Assembly (NCBI RefSeq): GCF_902506655.1
Contig: NZ_LR734817.1
Coordinates: 213,667-277,666, forward strand
Direction of reading: 5' to 3'
Source of the DNA: Marinoscillum sp. 108
Lineage (GTDB): Bacteria; Bacteroidota; Bacteroidia; Cytophagales; Cyclobacteriaceae
DNA: 64,000 nt
This document shows positions 16,900 to 26,310 of the stretch, piece by piece. The number at the start of each line of letters is the position of its first letter. The stretch's first letter is position 1. The notes under the pieces were generated by a model, which was given only the letters and a program-made list of their open reading frames with translations, made no database searches and had not been told where the DNA came from. The translations under genes and the position numbers were made by a program.

Positions 16900-17932
16900 A
16901 AAGCCAATAGGCGTCATAGGGGCAGGTAGCTTTGGTACCGCCGTATCTAACATCCTGGCCGAAAAAAACCAGCGTGTGATTCTCTACGCACGCACTGCTG
17001 AAAAGGCAGCGCTGCTCAACTCCACGCGAGAGAGCTCCGGTCACAAGCTCCATGACCACATAGAAGTCACCAATGATCTGGAGTACATCGGCACCTCCTG
17101 CGACGTGATTTTCCCGGTGGTCCCTTCTGCCAATTTCCGGGCCATGATGAAAGAACTGGCGCCTTTCCTAAGGCCCTATCACATCCTCATTCATGGCACC
17201 AAAGGCTTCGATCTGAACGTGGACCTTAAAAAAATTGACGCACAAAATCCCCTCTCCCGTGAGCATGTGCGTACGATGAGTGAGGTGATCAAGGAAGAAA
17301 GCTCTGTGGTGCGCATCGGGTGTCTGGCGGGCCCCAACCTGGCCCGTGAGATCAGTGAGAAAAAACCCGCAGCTACTGTGGTAGCCAGTCACTTCGATGA
17401 AGTGATCCGGGTAGGTCAAAACCTGCTCAAAAATGATCGATTTCTGATCTATGGCAGCAATGACCTCATTGGGATAGAGCTCTGCGGTATTTTAAAAAAC
17501 ATCATCGCTGTGGGCGCTGGCACCATTGCAGGACTGGAATTGGGTGAAAATGCCAAGGCCCTTTTCATCAGCCGCGGACTCGTGGAAATGGTACACATCG
17601 GCAAGGCCCTGGGTGGCAATGCCGAGGCCTTTCTGGGACTGGCTGGTGTGGGTGACCTGGTGGCTACCAGCTCCAGTCACCTGAGTAGGAATTTTACCGT
17701 GGGCAATCGCCTGGCCAAAGGAGAAACCATCGATCAGATCATAGAATCTATGGAAGAGGTGGCCGAGGGGGTGAAGACCATCCGGATCATCAACGAGCTC
17801 TCACAGACCTATAAGGTGAGGTGCCCCATTACCGAAACACTCTACCGCATCATCAATCAGGAAATGACCGTGGGTGATGCCCACAAATACCTGATGAAGT
17901 TTCCCTTCCGGGCAGAGATAGATTTTATGTAG
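16877..17932 (+). CDS. gpsA: NAD(P)-dependent glycerol-3-phosphate dehydrogenase
   Basis: A 351-residue GpsA. 'GVIGAGSFGTAVSNIL' is the NAD(P)-binding glycine motif; 'GCLAGPNLAREI' and 'GILKNIIAVGAGTIAGLELG', with the catalytic Lys, complete the signature. It reduces dihydroxyacetone phosphate to sn-glycerol-3-phosphate for phospholipid synthesis. The ATG lies 23 bases inside the acyltransferase gene, so supply and use of glycerol-3-phosphate are translationally coupled. Confidence 0.96.
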   Translation: MGSKNTSEKPIGVIGAGSFGTAVSNILAEKNQRVILYARTAEKAALLNSTRESSGHKLHDHIEVTNDLEYIGTSCDVIFPVVPSANFRAMMKELAPFLRPYHILIHGTKGFDLNVDLKKIDAQNPLSREHVRTMSEVIKEESSVVRIGCLAGPNLAREISEKKPAATVVASHFDEVIRVGQNLLKNDRFLIYGSNDLIGIELCGILKNIIAVGAGTIAGLELGENAKALFISRGLVEMVHIGKALGGNAEAFLGLAGVGDLVATSSSHLSRNFTVGNRLAKGETIDQIIESMEEVAEGVKTIRIINELSQTYKVRCPITETLYRIINQEMTVGDAHKYLMKFPFRAEIDFM

Positions 17933-17995
17933 TTTGATTCCTTCTTTATCATTTTATAAATTCATGCCGCATAACATGATTAACGTTCTTTCAGC

Positions 17996-18733
17996 ATGAA
18001 AAATCTCATTCTTCCTCTTGTCCTGTGTCTTCTTTTTTCCTGTGATCAGATTAACTCCCTCAAAGGAAACAAAATAGCTGAAGAAGCCGATAACGTAGTG
18101 AAAAACTACTATCCAGATGGTGAATTGAAATCTATCTACACAGTCAATGAGCTTCGACAAAAGCACGGAGTAGCCAAAATATACAAAAAGGACGGAACTC
18201 TCAGTAAGGCATTTGAGTACGAAAATGGAGAGAAAATAAAAGCCATTTCATATTATAAGAATGGTAACCCATTAATGGAGATTAGCTACAAAAATGATGT
18301 TAAGGATGGTCCGTTCAAACGATTCTACGAGAATGGAAAACTGGAATCCGAAGCAATATTCAAAGAAAATTTTCCCGGAAAAGGGCTAAAGGAATACACC
18401 TCCTCAGGAAGTCTAAAAAAGCACTATCCAGAACTTATTGTCAAAGGTATAGATCAAATAAACCTCAATGGCAGATATATAATAGAGGTATATTTTGATA
18501 AAAACCCCGGAAGAGGAACCTATTATATTGGGTCACTAACTGAGGACACTTTTCTCAATTACAGGCTGGATGAAATGGAAAGAGTGAATTATAGAGGTAG
18601 ACTTGTGATCACTCCTGCACCTGGGGTCATTATCATGGAAAAATTAAATTTTGTGGGAGAATTCAAAACCCCAACAGGCAACAAGTACATTGTGGAGAAG
18701 TCTTTCAATCTTGCCATCGATAATTCGTTCTAA
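17996..18733 (+). CDS. MORN-repeat lipoprotein (YwqK-like)
   Basis: A 245-residue lipoprotein (lipobox 'LLFSC', Cys16). Residues about 38-140 contain repeated MORN_2-type units such as 'YYPDGELKSIY', 'IYKKDGTLSKAFEYENG', 'YYKNGNPLMEISYKN' and 'FYENGKLESEAIF'. The C-terminal half (about 150-245) is a strand-rich region with no recognised family. YwqK-like proteins are sometimes labelled antitoxins, but nothing here supports that role. The gene is more AT-rich than its upstream neighbours, and its 3' end overlaps the convergent TPR gene by 4 bases. Confidence 0.75.
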   Translation: MKNLILPLVLCLLFSCDQINSLKGNKIAEEADNVVKNYYPDGELKSIYTVNELRQKHGVAKIYKKDGTLSKAFEYENGEKIKAISYYKNGNPLMEISYKNDVKDGPFKRFYENGKLESEAIFKENFPGKGLKEYTSSGSLKKHYPELIVKGIDQINLNGRYIIEVYFDKNPGRGTYYIGSLTEDTFLNYRLDEMERVNYRGRLVITPAPGVIIMEKLNFVGEFKTPTGNKYIVEKSFNLAIDNSF

Positions 18734-20292
18734 TTCTGGGCTCTATCAAGCCAATATTTTCGCATTTTCAACTCCTGATTGTGTGGTGCAAATTTAAGGC
18801 CTTCATTTAAGACCTGCCGGGCACTTTGATACCACCCCTTTTTAAAATAGTAAGAAACCCCCTGCGAATAAGCCTTACCTACATTATGCTCGTAGTAGGA
18901 ATACTTATATTGCTCCACATTCTCTTCGAAGCGCTTCTTATACATTTTAGCTTTTTCCACCTCACTTTTAATATAAGCATCTCTCATAGCTTCCAGATAC
19001 AAATTCATCCTTAAAGACCCTAGATGAGCATTGGAATTTAACTCTGGATAATCAGCATATAGTTGTTCCAGCAATTCCAAAATTTCATCGCTTGAGAATG
19101 AATGCGCAACTGTAGCGTTGTTAATATTGCTCACCAATAAGTTTTCAGCATCCTGATTAGAGGGATTGGCCGCAAAAGCCTCTAGCACGTACGGAAAAGA
19201 CTTTTTATAACTCCCCTTATTATAGAGTTTACGCCCATTTTCATAGTTATAGTAAAAATCCAGATCAGACTTCAGTTCATCATTTCTAGCTTTCTCCCTG
19301 ATCAAACGATACGCCCTTGCAACAAACTGAGTATCATTCCTCTTTATCAATTGGTTATTCAGAAGACGAGAAAACTCCCCAAGGACTTCCGCATTTCCAA
19401 CACTAGGATGATTCATCGTGCTTATAAACCCGAGTAATTCTACATCCGCCCATTCATTGTAATCCACGGTGGTAATAGCAAGGATTCCACAGCTCACCAC
19501 AAGCTCACCAATCTGCTCAGTCGGATGAAGAATGTAGGCCTTTTGAAAATCTAAAAAAGCTTCATAATACTTCTGCTCCTGAAGATTGGAAATGCCGTGA
19601 TTATAATATTGAATACCGATTAGTTCCTTTGCTCCCAGATCACTATCCGTAAAGTAATATTTATTAAAAACCACATTAACATCAGCATTTAGTTCTGATC
19701 GATCTATCAGCTTCAGATCAGCCAGTTGGCCAACAAAAGCCTCCCTAAATCCCAAACTAAAAGTTTTGAATCCGCCAATCGGATCAGTGGTCTCAATACC
19801 GATTTGCTCGCTCTCAGGGTAAGCTACTATGTAGACGTGTGTTGGCGTTTCTTTAACCGTAAATGGGATCCCCAAATCTTCGAAAACCAAAGCATACAGT
19901 GCACAAGCCGATACACAATTGTAAACTCCATTCTGAAAAATCTGATGAAAATAAGCAATGGCCTCGTACTTCCTCAAAAACTCATCATGAACGAACTCAT
20001 ACACTTTCTTCACATACTTTTCATTCTTCTTTGGCTTTTTGATTAGACGCAACTCCTTTATCTTCGCTTCATAAGACTTTCTCCATTGTTCTTTCTGACC
20101 TTCATCAGCTCCTGAAAAAAGTAATAATCCAGGAAAATAATCCGATTCGTTTTCTGAGAGCCTCTCGAAAATAGATTTTTCCAAGTCCGAGCTAAAGGAA
20201 ACTTGACTGACAGAAATCAGACTGTCGCCTAAAGTCATCCCTTGTAGACTTGTCAAAGTGAAAAGGGTGAAAAACATAATCCTACCTACCAT
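18730..20292 (-). CDS. Exported transglutaminase-like/TPR protein
   Basis: A 520-residue protein with a short hydrophobic N-terminus ('MFFTLFTLTSLQG'; the true start may be Met6 at 20277). Residues about 95-180 look like a transglutaminase-type cysteine protease fold: 'NCVSACALYALVFEDLGIPF' with a candidate nucleophile Cys, then 'PTHVYIVAY' with a candidate His and an Asp in 'ETTDPIGG'. The rest is helical with TPR-like repeats ('YYEAFLDFQKAYILHPT' and 'WYQSARQVLNEGLKFAPHN'). It is AT-rich compared with the surroundings, with no operon partner. The function is unknown. Confidence 0.7.
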   Translation of the reverse strand: MVGRIMFFTLFTLTSLQGMTLGDSLISVSQVSFSSDLEKSIFERLSENESDYFPGLLLFSGADEGQKEQWRKSYEAKIKELRLIKKPKKNEKYVKKVYEFVHDEFLRKYEAIAYFHQIFQNGVYNCVSACALYALVFEDLGIPFTVKETPTHVYIVAYPESEQIGIETTDPIGGFKTFSLGFREAFVGQLADLKLIDRSELNADVNVVFNKYYFTDSDLGAKELIGIQYYNHGISNLQEQKYYEAFLDFQKAYILHPTEQIGELVVSCGILAITTVDYNEWADVELLGFISTMNHPSVGNAEVLGEFSRLLNNQLIKRNDTQFVARAYRLIREKARNDELKSDLDFYYNYENGRKLYNKGSYKKSFPYVLEAFAANPSNQDAENLLVSNINNATVAHSFSSDEILELLEQLYADYPELNSNAHLGSLRMNLYLEAMRDAYIKSEVEKAKMYKKRFEENVEQYKYSYYEHNVGKAYSQGVSYYFKKGWYQSARQVLNEGLKFAPHNQELKMRKYWLDRAQN

Positions 20293-20385
20293 AACAACAC
20301 TTTACTCGGCAAAATAAAACAGTTCATGAAAACATAAAACACATCTTCATTTTAGATAAATGCTTAGACAGCAATTTATGTACTC

Positions 20386-21873
20386 CTACTCCTTTCGGGT
20401 TCGGGTGAGTTTCTCCATCAGCAGGGTCAGCAGTTCGAACCGGATCAATTCATTATACTCCAGGTGATCATTGTGATCCGTCAGGCCCTTGATCAGTTGA
20501 TCACGCTCTCTGTAAAATGCCTTTTCTTCAAATCGCTCCTTCACCAGGTGCACAAAGCACTGATAGAAGGCCCTGGTGCGTAGCAGCGCATCCCCCTTGA
20601 TATACCGCTGATAATACACCTTGAGGTTATTGGCTTCATTGTCATATTCCAGCGTATTTTTCAGCCGCAGGAGGATGACCCGCACCACCACAAACTGCAG
20701 ATTGTAACCCGTCTTGTCCTTAGAAACCGGCGCACAGTCGTGGTAAAATTTATGTAGTTTTTTGAAATCGAAACCCGGTACTTTCATGGGCTCGCCGGTC
20801 ATGTGGCTGATCACAAAGAGATAAGCCGACCTGATGGCCCAGGCTGCACGATCCATTTTGTCCAACTCCTGAAACCTGGGCTCCTCGTGCACCGTCTCCA
20901 GTAGCTTCAATGCTTCGCGGTAGGCACCCTGGTGCATCAGCAGCTGAAACTCCTCCACCAGTACCTCAAACCGATTAAAGGCTTCAAAGGAAGTACTCTT
21001 AAGCAGTTTTTTCAGCACCGGCCTGGCCTGGGTGAGTCGGGCAGTGGCAATGAAGTATTTCAGGGTGGAGACATTGACCTCCAGCATCACATGCTCCGTT
21101 TCCAGGTGTGCATACTCCCTGAGGTGTGATTTGAGCAATTCAAGCACTCTCCCCCACTCCTCAAAATCATTTCGCTGATGCGCTGCCACCAGGGCGATCC
21201 GCAGAAAATACAACCGCAAAAAAGGAGACTCATATTGCTCATGGTAAGCACAAAGTGCTTCCATGTGCTTTTCGCATTTGGTCACCAACTCACGCCGCTG
21301 TGACCGGATAAATTTGGTCTCGGAGAGCACCACCTGCACCAGCCCTTTGGAGACATCCAACACCCTGACCTGCCCTATCAGCTCTGAGACGGCCTGCTGG
21401 TGCTTTTCCACCTCACCGGTGAAGCCTTTCAGGTAATTGACCTTTCGCAAAGTCAGAAAACACTCCAGCTCTACTTCTACCAGGTGGTATTTACGAGCCT
21501 TTTTCAGCACCCGACTGGCGATCCGCTCCGCATTGTGATAGACATTCACATACAGCAGCTTCCTGGCAATGGTCATCTGGCGCTCACATTGGAATTTGAT
21601 GCGGGTGTAGTTTCGGCGGTTGAGTTCGGAATGGTTGGTGGCCAGAATAAGCTCCGAAAGCTTATTGATCAGGCTGCCTTTGAGCATGATGAAGCGCTTA
21701 TCTCCGGGATCACTCTGGTACAATTGGCGTGCAGCCGAGACATCATCCAAAAATCCACCAGCAGCCACAAGCTTATAGAGTTTCTTGAGCTTGGAGTCTC
21801 TCGGTATGAGCAGGTTAAAAGTTTTCGGGCGGTCCTGTTCTATGACATTGACCATTTCTCGAATCAAATCCAT
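20386..21873 (-). CDS. Large alpha-helical protein of unknown function
   Basis: A 495-residue protein that is not recognised. It is almost wholly helical, basic and leucine-rich, with several degenerate TPR-like hairpins ('YHNAERIASRVLKKARKYHL', 'LTQARPVLKKLLKS', 'YREALKLLETVHEE'). There is no signal peptide or membrane segment, so it is probably cytoplasmic. I prefer the ATG at 21873 ('MDLIREMVNVIEQ'); an in-frame upstream start at 21951 would add 26 residues of unconvincing sequence. It is a single gene, divergent from the nuclease gene. Confidence 0.65.
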   Translation of the reverse strand: MDLIREMVNVIEQDRPKTFNLLIPRDSKLKKLYKLVAAGGFLDDVSAARQLYQSDPGDKRFIMLKGSLINKLSELILATNHSELNRRNYTRIKFQCERQMTIARKLLYVNVYHNAERIASRVLKKARKYHLVEVELECFLTLRKVNYLKGFTGEVEKHQQAVSELIGQVRVLDVSKGLVQVVLSETKFIRSQRRELVTKCEKHMEALCAYHEQYESPFLRLYFLRIALVAAHQRNDFEEWGRVLELLKSHLREYAHLETEHVMLEVNVSTLKYFIATARLTQARPVLKKLLKSTSFEAFNRFEVLVEEFQLLMHQGAYREALKLLETVHEEPRFQELDKMDRAAWAIRSAYLFVISHMTGEPMKVPGFDFKKLHKFYHDCAPVSKDKTGYNLQFVVVRVILLRLKNTLEYDNEANNLKVYYQRYIKGDALLRTRAFYQCFVHLVKERFEEKAFYRERDQLIKGLTDHNDHLEYNELIRFELLTLLMEKLTRTRKE

Positions 21874-22137
21874 TATCCGCTGGTTGAATCCGACTTTACT
21901 AATCCATGGATGCTGTACCTGCAATGCCGTACGCAGCCCCACAGTTGGCAACCCTAAATAAGAGCTTTTTTAGCACATATGGCCCATCTATTCCGAAATC
22001 TTAACATTCACACAACATCTACTTTCTTATCTATCTCTTTCCAAAGGGCACTTTTCCAGCTTACTACTGCCCGGATATTGTAATCGCAAAAGGTGCTGGT
22101 TCAGGGTATATTAGAGGAACCTAATTCAAAACGTATC

Positions 22138-24510
22138 ATGAAAAAAACCTACTCACTCTTATTGCTACTGCTCATTGTATTCACCGCGGGGGCGCAAGCT
22201 CCGGCCGGATATTACAACTCAGCAAACGGACTGTCCGGGGAAGCCTTGAAATCTGCCCTGAACGACATCATCGATGGTCATACGGAATATAGCTATGCCA
22301 ATGTATGGGACCTGCTGAAGGTCACTGATGTGGATCCCAACAATCCTAACAATGTAATGGGCATCTACTCACGCTTCTCCATGGACGCTGCCGCTGAATA
22401 TGCAGGTGGAGCCGGATGGAACCGCGAGCACGTCTGGGCCAAATCACGGGGAGACTTTGGCACCACCATGGGGCCGGGTACCGACATCCACCACATCCGT
22501 GCGGAAGATGTCTCTACCAACTCTGCCAGAAACAACAGGGCCTTTGACGAGGGCGGCACACAGTACATAGACGGATCAGGCAACTACTCCGGCCCTACAC
22601 CTGCCAAATCGGGAACCGACTACACCTGGTATCCTGGTGATGAGGTGAAAGGCGATGTGGCCAGAATGATCTTCTACATGGCCACCCGCTACGAGGGAGA
22701 AAACGGCGAGCCCGACCTGGAGCTCACCGAAGAGATTCTCTCCAACACCGACAAGACGCCCTTTCACGGAAAACTTTCGGTGCTGCTGCTGTGGCACGAG
22801 CAAGATCCTGTGACCACTCTGGAAATGGACAGAAATGACGCCATTTTCAGCTATCAGGGAAACAGAAACCCATTCATAGACCACCCGGAATACGTGGCTT
22901 CTATCTGGGGTTCCGGAGGTGGTGGCGGTGGAGGCGGCGGGAGCTGTGCCGACACTGAAGTGACCTTCACCCTCGTGACCGACAACTACCCGGCGGAAAC
23001 CTCCTGGACACTGACCAAAGACGGCAGCACCGTGGCCTCCGGAAGTGGCTACACAGCTGCTAACACGGCTCATGTGGAAAGCCTCTGTCTCGCTGATGGT
23101 ACTTATGACTTCACCATCAACGATCAGTATGGCGATGGCATCTGCTGCAGCTACGGATCAGGATCTTATGAATGGACCTCATCAGCGGGCACACTCGCTA
23201 GTGGCGGACAGTTTACTTCCTCAGAGACCAAGTCCTTCACCATTGGGAGTGGTGGCGGCGGAGGCGGTGGGGGTGGCTCCACCGGCACGGTAATTATCTC
23301 CGAGTATGTGGAAGGCTCTTCCAACAACAAAGCCATTGAAATTGCCAACATAGGCTCTACGTCTGTAGACCTGTCTGCCTACACCCTGAAGAAACAAACC
23401 AACGGAGCAGGCTCCTGGTCTTCTCCCCTCAGCCTGAGTGGCACGCTCCCCGCTCAGAGTGTGTATGTGATCGTGTACAGCAGTGCGGGCAGCACCCTGC
23501 TGGCCAAGGCAGACCTCACCACCTCGAGCTCTGTGATGACTTTCAACGGCAACGACCCTGTGGGGCTGTTTGAGAATGATGTGCTCACGGATATTGTCGG
23601 CACATTCAGTGGTGGTTCGGGCAACTTTGCACAGAATGTCACGCTACAAAGAAAAGCCACCGTGGCTGGCCCTTCGTCCACCTACAGCACCGCCGAATGG
23701 ACCACTTTGACACAGGACGATTTTGACAATGTGGGGTTGCTCACCGGAGGTAGCTCCGGCGGAGGAGGAGGCGGCACAGGTGGCACCATGCCCACGGGCT
23801 ACTGCGCCTCTCAGGGCAACAACTCATCCTATGAGTACATTTCCAGCTTTAGCCTGGGGGCTATCAGCAACTCCAGCGGCAACGACGGTGGTTATGGCAA
23901 CTACACCAGCCTCTCTACCACGGTGGCCAAGGGTCAGTCCTATTCCTTCAGCCTGACACCTGCTTTCCCATCCGGAGTGTATGATGAGTACGTCAAAATA
24001 TGGGTGGACCTGAACCGTGATGGGGACTTTGCAGATGCCGGAGAAGAGCTCTTCAGCACCGGACCGATACAATCTACCACCACAGGCAGCATCACGATCC
24101 CCACCTCGGCCTCCGAGGGGATTACCACCATGCGGGTGAGCATGAAGTACAATGGCGCACCTACCTCGTGTGAGGCCTTCAGCTATGGAGAAGTGGAAGA
24201 CTATGCCGTGACCATCGCTGCCAGTGGCAGCAGGATCGCTGAGGTACAGGAAACGACCACCTTCACCACGGAGCTCTACCCCAACCCTGCGGAGGACTTT
24301 GTGAACCTCCACCTGAAAGTGAGGACCGAAGACTACCTGCAGATACAGATCAGCGACCTGAATGGCAGGATTGTCTTTACCGACGCGCGCAAGGCCGTCA
24401 ATGGCTTCCTGACCACACAGATCAAGACTGGCACATTCGGAAGCGGGTTTTACTTTATCACCGTCACAGGCGGTGGGGAGACCTTCAAAGGCAAGCTGAT
24501 CGTGGAGTAA
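22138..24510 (+). CDS. Secreted endonuclease I with LTD, GEVED and T9SS sorting domains
   Basis: A 790-residue secreted modular protein. After a signal peptide ('LLLIVFTAGAQ') comes an endonuclease I domain (about 22-265) with 'WNREHVWAKSRGDFG' (His98) and 'DIHHIRAEDVSTNSARNNR', the His/Asn residues of this nuclease family. Poly-glycine linkers then separate a beta domain ('YDFTINDQYGDGICCSYGSG'), a lamin-tail domain ('VIISEYVEGSSNNKAIEIAN') and a GEVED domain ('KIWVDLNRDGDFADAGEELF' and 'GEVEDYAVTI'). The C-terminus ('LYPNPAEDFVNLHL', ending 'GGGETFKGKLIVE') is a type A T9SS sorting signal, so it is exported through T9SS and attached to or released from the surface. The start at 22138 gives a clean signal peptide. 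It probably scavenges extracellular DNA or RNA. Confidence 0.93.
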   Translation: MKKTYSLLLLLLIVFTAGAQAPAGYYNSANGLSGEALKSALNDIIDGHTEYSYANVWDLLKVTDVDPNNPNNVMGIYSRFSMDAAAEYAGGAGWNREHVWAKSRGDFGTTMGPGTDIHHIRAEDVSTNSARNNRAFDEGGTQYIDGSGNYSGPTPAKSGTDYTWYPGDEVKGDVARMIFYMATRYEGENGEPDLELTEEILSNTDKTPFHGKLSVLLLWHEQDPVTTLEMDRNDAIFSYQGNRNPFIDHPEYVASIWGSGGGGGGGGGSCADTEVTFTLVTDNYPAETSWTLTKDGSTVASGSGYTAANTAHVESLCLADGTYDFTINDQYGDGICCSYGSGSYEWTSSAGTLASGGQFTSSETKSFTIGSGGGGGGGGGSTGTVIISEYVEGSSNNKAIEIANIGSTSVDLSAYTLKKQTNGAGSWSSPLSLSGTLPAQSVYVIVYSSAGSTLLAKADLTTSSSVMTFNGNDPVGLFENDVLTDIVGTFSGGSGNFAQNVTLQRKATVAGPSSTYSTAEWTTLTQDDFDNVGLLTGGSSGGGGGGTGGTMPTGYCASQGNNSSYEYISSFSLGAISNSSGNDGGYGNYTSLSTTVAKGQSYSFSLTPAFPSGVYDEYVKIWVDLNRDGDFADAGEELFSTGPIQSTTTGSITIPTSASEGITTMRVSMKYNGAPTSCEAFSYGEVEDYAVTIAASGSRIAEVQETTTFTTELYPNPAEDFVNLHLKVRTEDYLQIQISDLNGRIVFTDARKAVNGFLTTQIKTGTFGSGFYFITVTGGGETFKGKLIVE

Positions 24511-24533
24511 GGAGATCAGACCCCATTATACCA

Positions 24534-24572
24534 ACGAGGCGCTCAATTTCTGTTGAGCGCCTTGTTTTTTTT
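24534..24572 (+). terminator. Terminator after the T9SS nuclease
   Basis: A perfect 9-bp stem GGCGCTCAA / TTGAGCGCC (24538-24561) with a 6-base loop is followed by TTGTTTTTTTT. It lies 27 bases after the stop codon. Confidence 0.92.
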
Positions 24573-24591
24573 ACATCAGTATCACAAAGCA

Positions 24592-25410
24592 CTAAAACAA
24601 AGATGTTTGAGTTGTAGGTTTTGGGTGAAAGGTACCAATTATTACGAATGGGTTGGGAGCCGTATTGTGATGAAGTTTTGTGGTTCCTAGAAATAAGTGC
24701 AAATCTTTTGTTCTTGCGAAATCGTCCACATATTTCTTCCTTACATCTTCACAAGCAAGTTTCTCATCACCGCCATGTCTTTTTAACGAATTCCAATAAA
24801 GTTGACCAATTTCCCAGTCTTCAATCATCATGGTACTTGATGTGCCTTCCGAATCCTTGAGTTTATATGAGAATTTGTATGGAAGTTTCTTAACAACTTC
24901 GAACTTCCCGTCCTTGTCAGAAGACTCAAACAAGTTGAGTTGATTTAGTTTATCAAGTTTTTCTTTACTCCATTCACGATCCACCTGTTTAATTTCAAGA
25001 TTGACAATTTCAGTTGGTTTAAATACAGCTAATGAAGTGCCAATTTCTTTATTCTTAGCTTCAGCAATTAATTTACCAAGACTCGTGTAGACATTGTTCA
25101 ACACGATCTTCCTTCTTTCAGACCAATCATCACCATCAGGCTTGATTTCACCTATTATCTTTATCTCAGTTTCATGGCTGACTGGACGGTAACTCTCCTT
25201 TCTAAAATCACTTGTATTCTTAACTAAATCGATTTCAACCCACTGATATTTTGAATATTGTTGACCATATTTCTTTTTCCGAAATTGAACGGGAAAAATT
25301 CTTATCCAAGTGCCGTCTTCTTTAAATCCCGCAGTACATACGAGCTCGTCATATTTGGCAGAAAGTGAGGGGTAGGTTTTGACGGTGATTAATACTTTCT
25401 CCTTGGGCAT
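24592..25410 (-). CDS. Unrecognised partner of the DUF488 protein
   Basis: A 272-residue soluble protein from the ATG at 25410, which shares one base with the stop of the DUF488 gene (TAATG), so the pair is co-translated. I do not recognise a named domain. The N-terminus ('KVLITVKTYPSLSAKYDELV', 'CTAGFKEDGTWIRIFPVQFR') and the C-terminus ('LHLFLGTTKLHHNTAPNPF', 'VIIGTFHPK') look like conserved cores; the middle is charged and variable. From memory, similar proteins sit beside DUF488 proteins elsewhere, so this is probably a real two-gene unit. It is AT-rich relative to most of the window. A nucleic-acid or defence role is a guess. Confidence 0.65.
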   Translation of the reverse strand: MPKEKVLITVKTYPSLSAKYDELVCTAGFKEDGTWIRIFPVQFRKKKYGQQYSKYQWVEIDLVKNTSDFRKESYRPVSHETEIKIIGEIKPDGDDWSERRKIVLNNVYTSLGKLIAEAKNKEIGTSLAVFKPTEIVNLEIKQVDREWSKEKLDKLNQLNLFESSDKDGKFEVVKKLPYKFSYKLKDSEGTSSTMMIEDWEIGQLYWNSLKRHGGDEKLACEDVRKKYVDDFARTKDLHLFLGTTKLHHNTAPNPFVIIGTFHPKPTTQTSLF

Positions 25411-26306
25411 TACAAGTTCTTTTGATCGATGTCCCATCTTGGAAGCTGCTTAAGTGCACTTGCTACCTTACTTCTATGGCACATACATGGTTCTTTCTCA
25501 AAACAAGTTATCGCAATTCGCTTATATTTTTCAGTTAGCTTGTAAATTTCTTCCAAATGAACACTGTTCTCAACAAGTGTGGTCTTTTCATATTCATCAA
25601 AAAGCTTGTTGTAATCATTTATCGTTTTTAAGTCCGTTCTCTTTTCAGAATCAATGCCCAATTGTGGAATATGTAGGTATTCTATCCCAACGCTTTCACA
25701 AGCTTTCTTCAACTGATTCTTCGAAAAGCCGTATTTCATGCTTAAAGGATTTTTACGAACATCACAAAGCAATTTCACATCATTGATTATGAGTTTATTT
25801 AAGTAAGTCTCAAGGCTAATACCTTCATACCCAATCGTGAAAAAAGCAGGTTTATCAAAACTTCTTTTTTGAGCATTTACTTTTTCAAATTCTTTATCTG
25901 TTAAGAGTTCTTCAGCAATCTGGCTCTTAATAGCAAAATAGGGGTACTTAATGTAAGTGTACTTTACCAGTTCCTGCTGATTGAATTTGGCCACTTCTTT
26001 CTTGGTCTGTTTAATTGCGGCTTGGTCTTCTTTTTTGAGAGTCGGAAAGAAAGCTTCATCTGAATTAATAATCCAATCAGAACCACGAGTTTTAACTTTG
26101 TCGATTATAATCTCCTTTTTGGACAGAGTTGATAAATCTTGATTGGCTTGAAATGAGAAACTTCCATATTTGTATGGGACGAAATCGAAGGATTTCTCTG
26201 ATTGCTTCCTAGTTACTAACAATAGTACTTTTTGAAGCTTTGTATGTGACAATACCCCATCAAATTCCTCTAAAATCCCTAATAGCAATTTCCTTCTATA
26301 GTACAT
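25410..26306 (-). CDS. DUF488-domain protein with an N-terminal helical domain
   Basis: A 298-residue protein. Residues about 150-298 are DUF488: 'FTIGYEGISLETYLNKL', 'KLLCDVRKNPLSMKYGFSK', 'GIEYLHIPQLG' and 'ITCFEKEPCMCHRSKVA', including the conserved Cys-His-Arg. The N-terminal 95 residues ('LLGILEEFDGVLSHTKLQKV', then 'FVPYKYGSFSFQANQDL') resemble the Panacea/SocA-like (DUF4065) fold by eye. DUF488 has no firmly known function. It is the first gene of a two-gene operon. TAACTTTG lies 4 bases before the ATG, so the transcript may be leaderless. AT-rich, and next to repeats and a toxin-antitoxin pair, which fits an accessory locus. Confidence 0.75.
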   Translation of the reverse strand: MYYRRKLLLGILEEFDGVLSHTKLQKVLLLVTRKQSEKSFDFVPYKYGSFSFQANQDLSTLSKKEIIIDKVKTRGSDWIINSDEAFFPTLKKEDQAAIKQTKKEVAKFNQQELVKYTYIKYPYFAIKSQIAEELLTDKEFEKVNAQKRSFDKPAFFTIGYEGISLETYLNKLIINDVKLLCDVRKNPLSMKYGFSKNQLKKACESVGIEYLHIPQLGIDSEKRTDLKTINDYNKLFDEYEKTTLVENSVHLEEIYKLTEKYKRIAITCFEKEPCMCHRSKVASALKQLPRWDIDQKNL

Positions 26307-26310
26307 CCTG

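Noticed and set aside
17996-18733. YwqK-like MORN protein as the antitoxin of the adjacent convergent gene
   Set aside because: The neighbour is on the other strand with its own promoter and has no toxin domain; the antitoxin label for MORN proteins is weak.
22576-23073. 165-codon minus-strand frame within the T9SS nuclease
   Set aside because: It is opposite a gene with clear domains on both sides; the frame is open because of GC-rich glycine codons.
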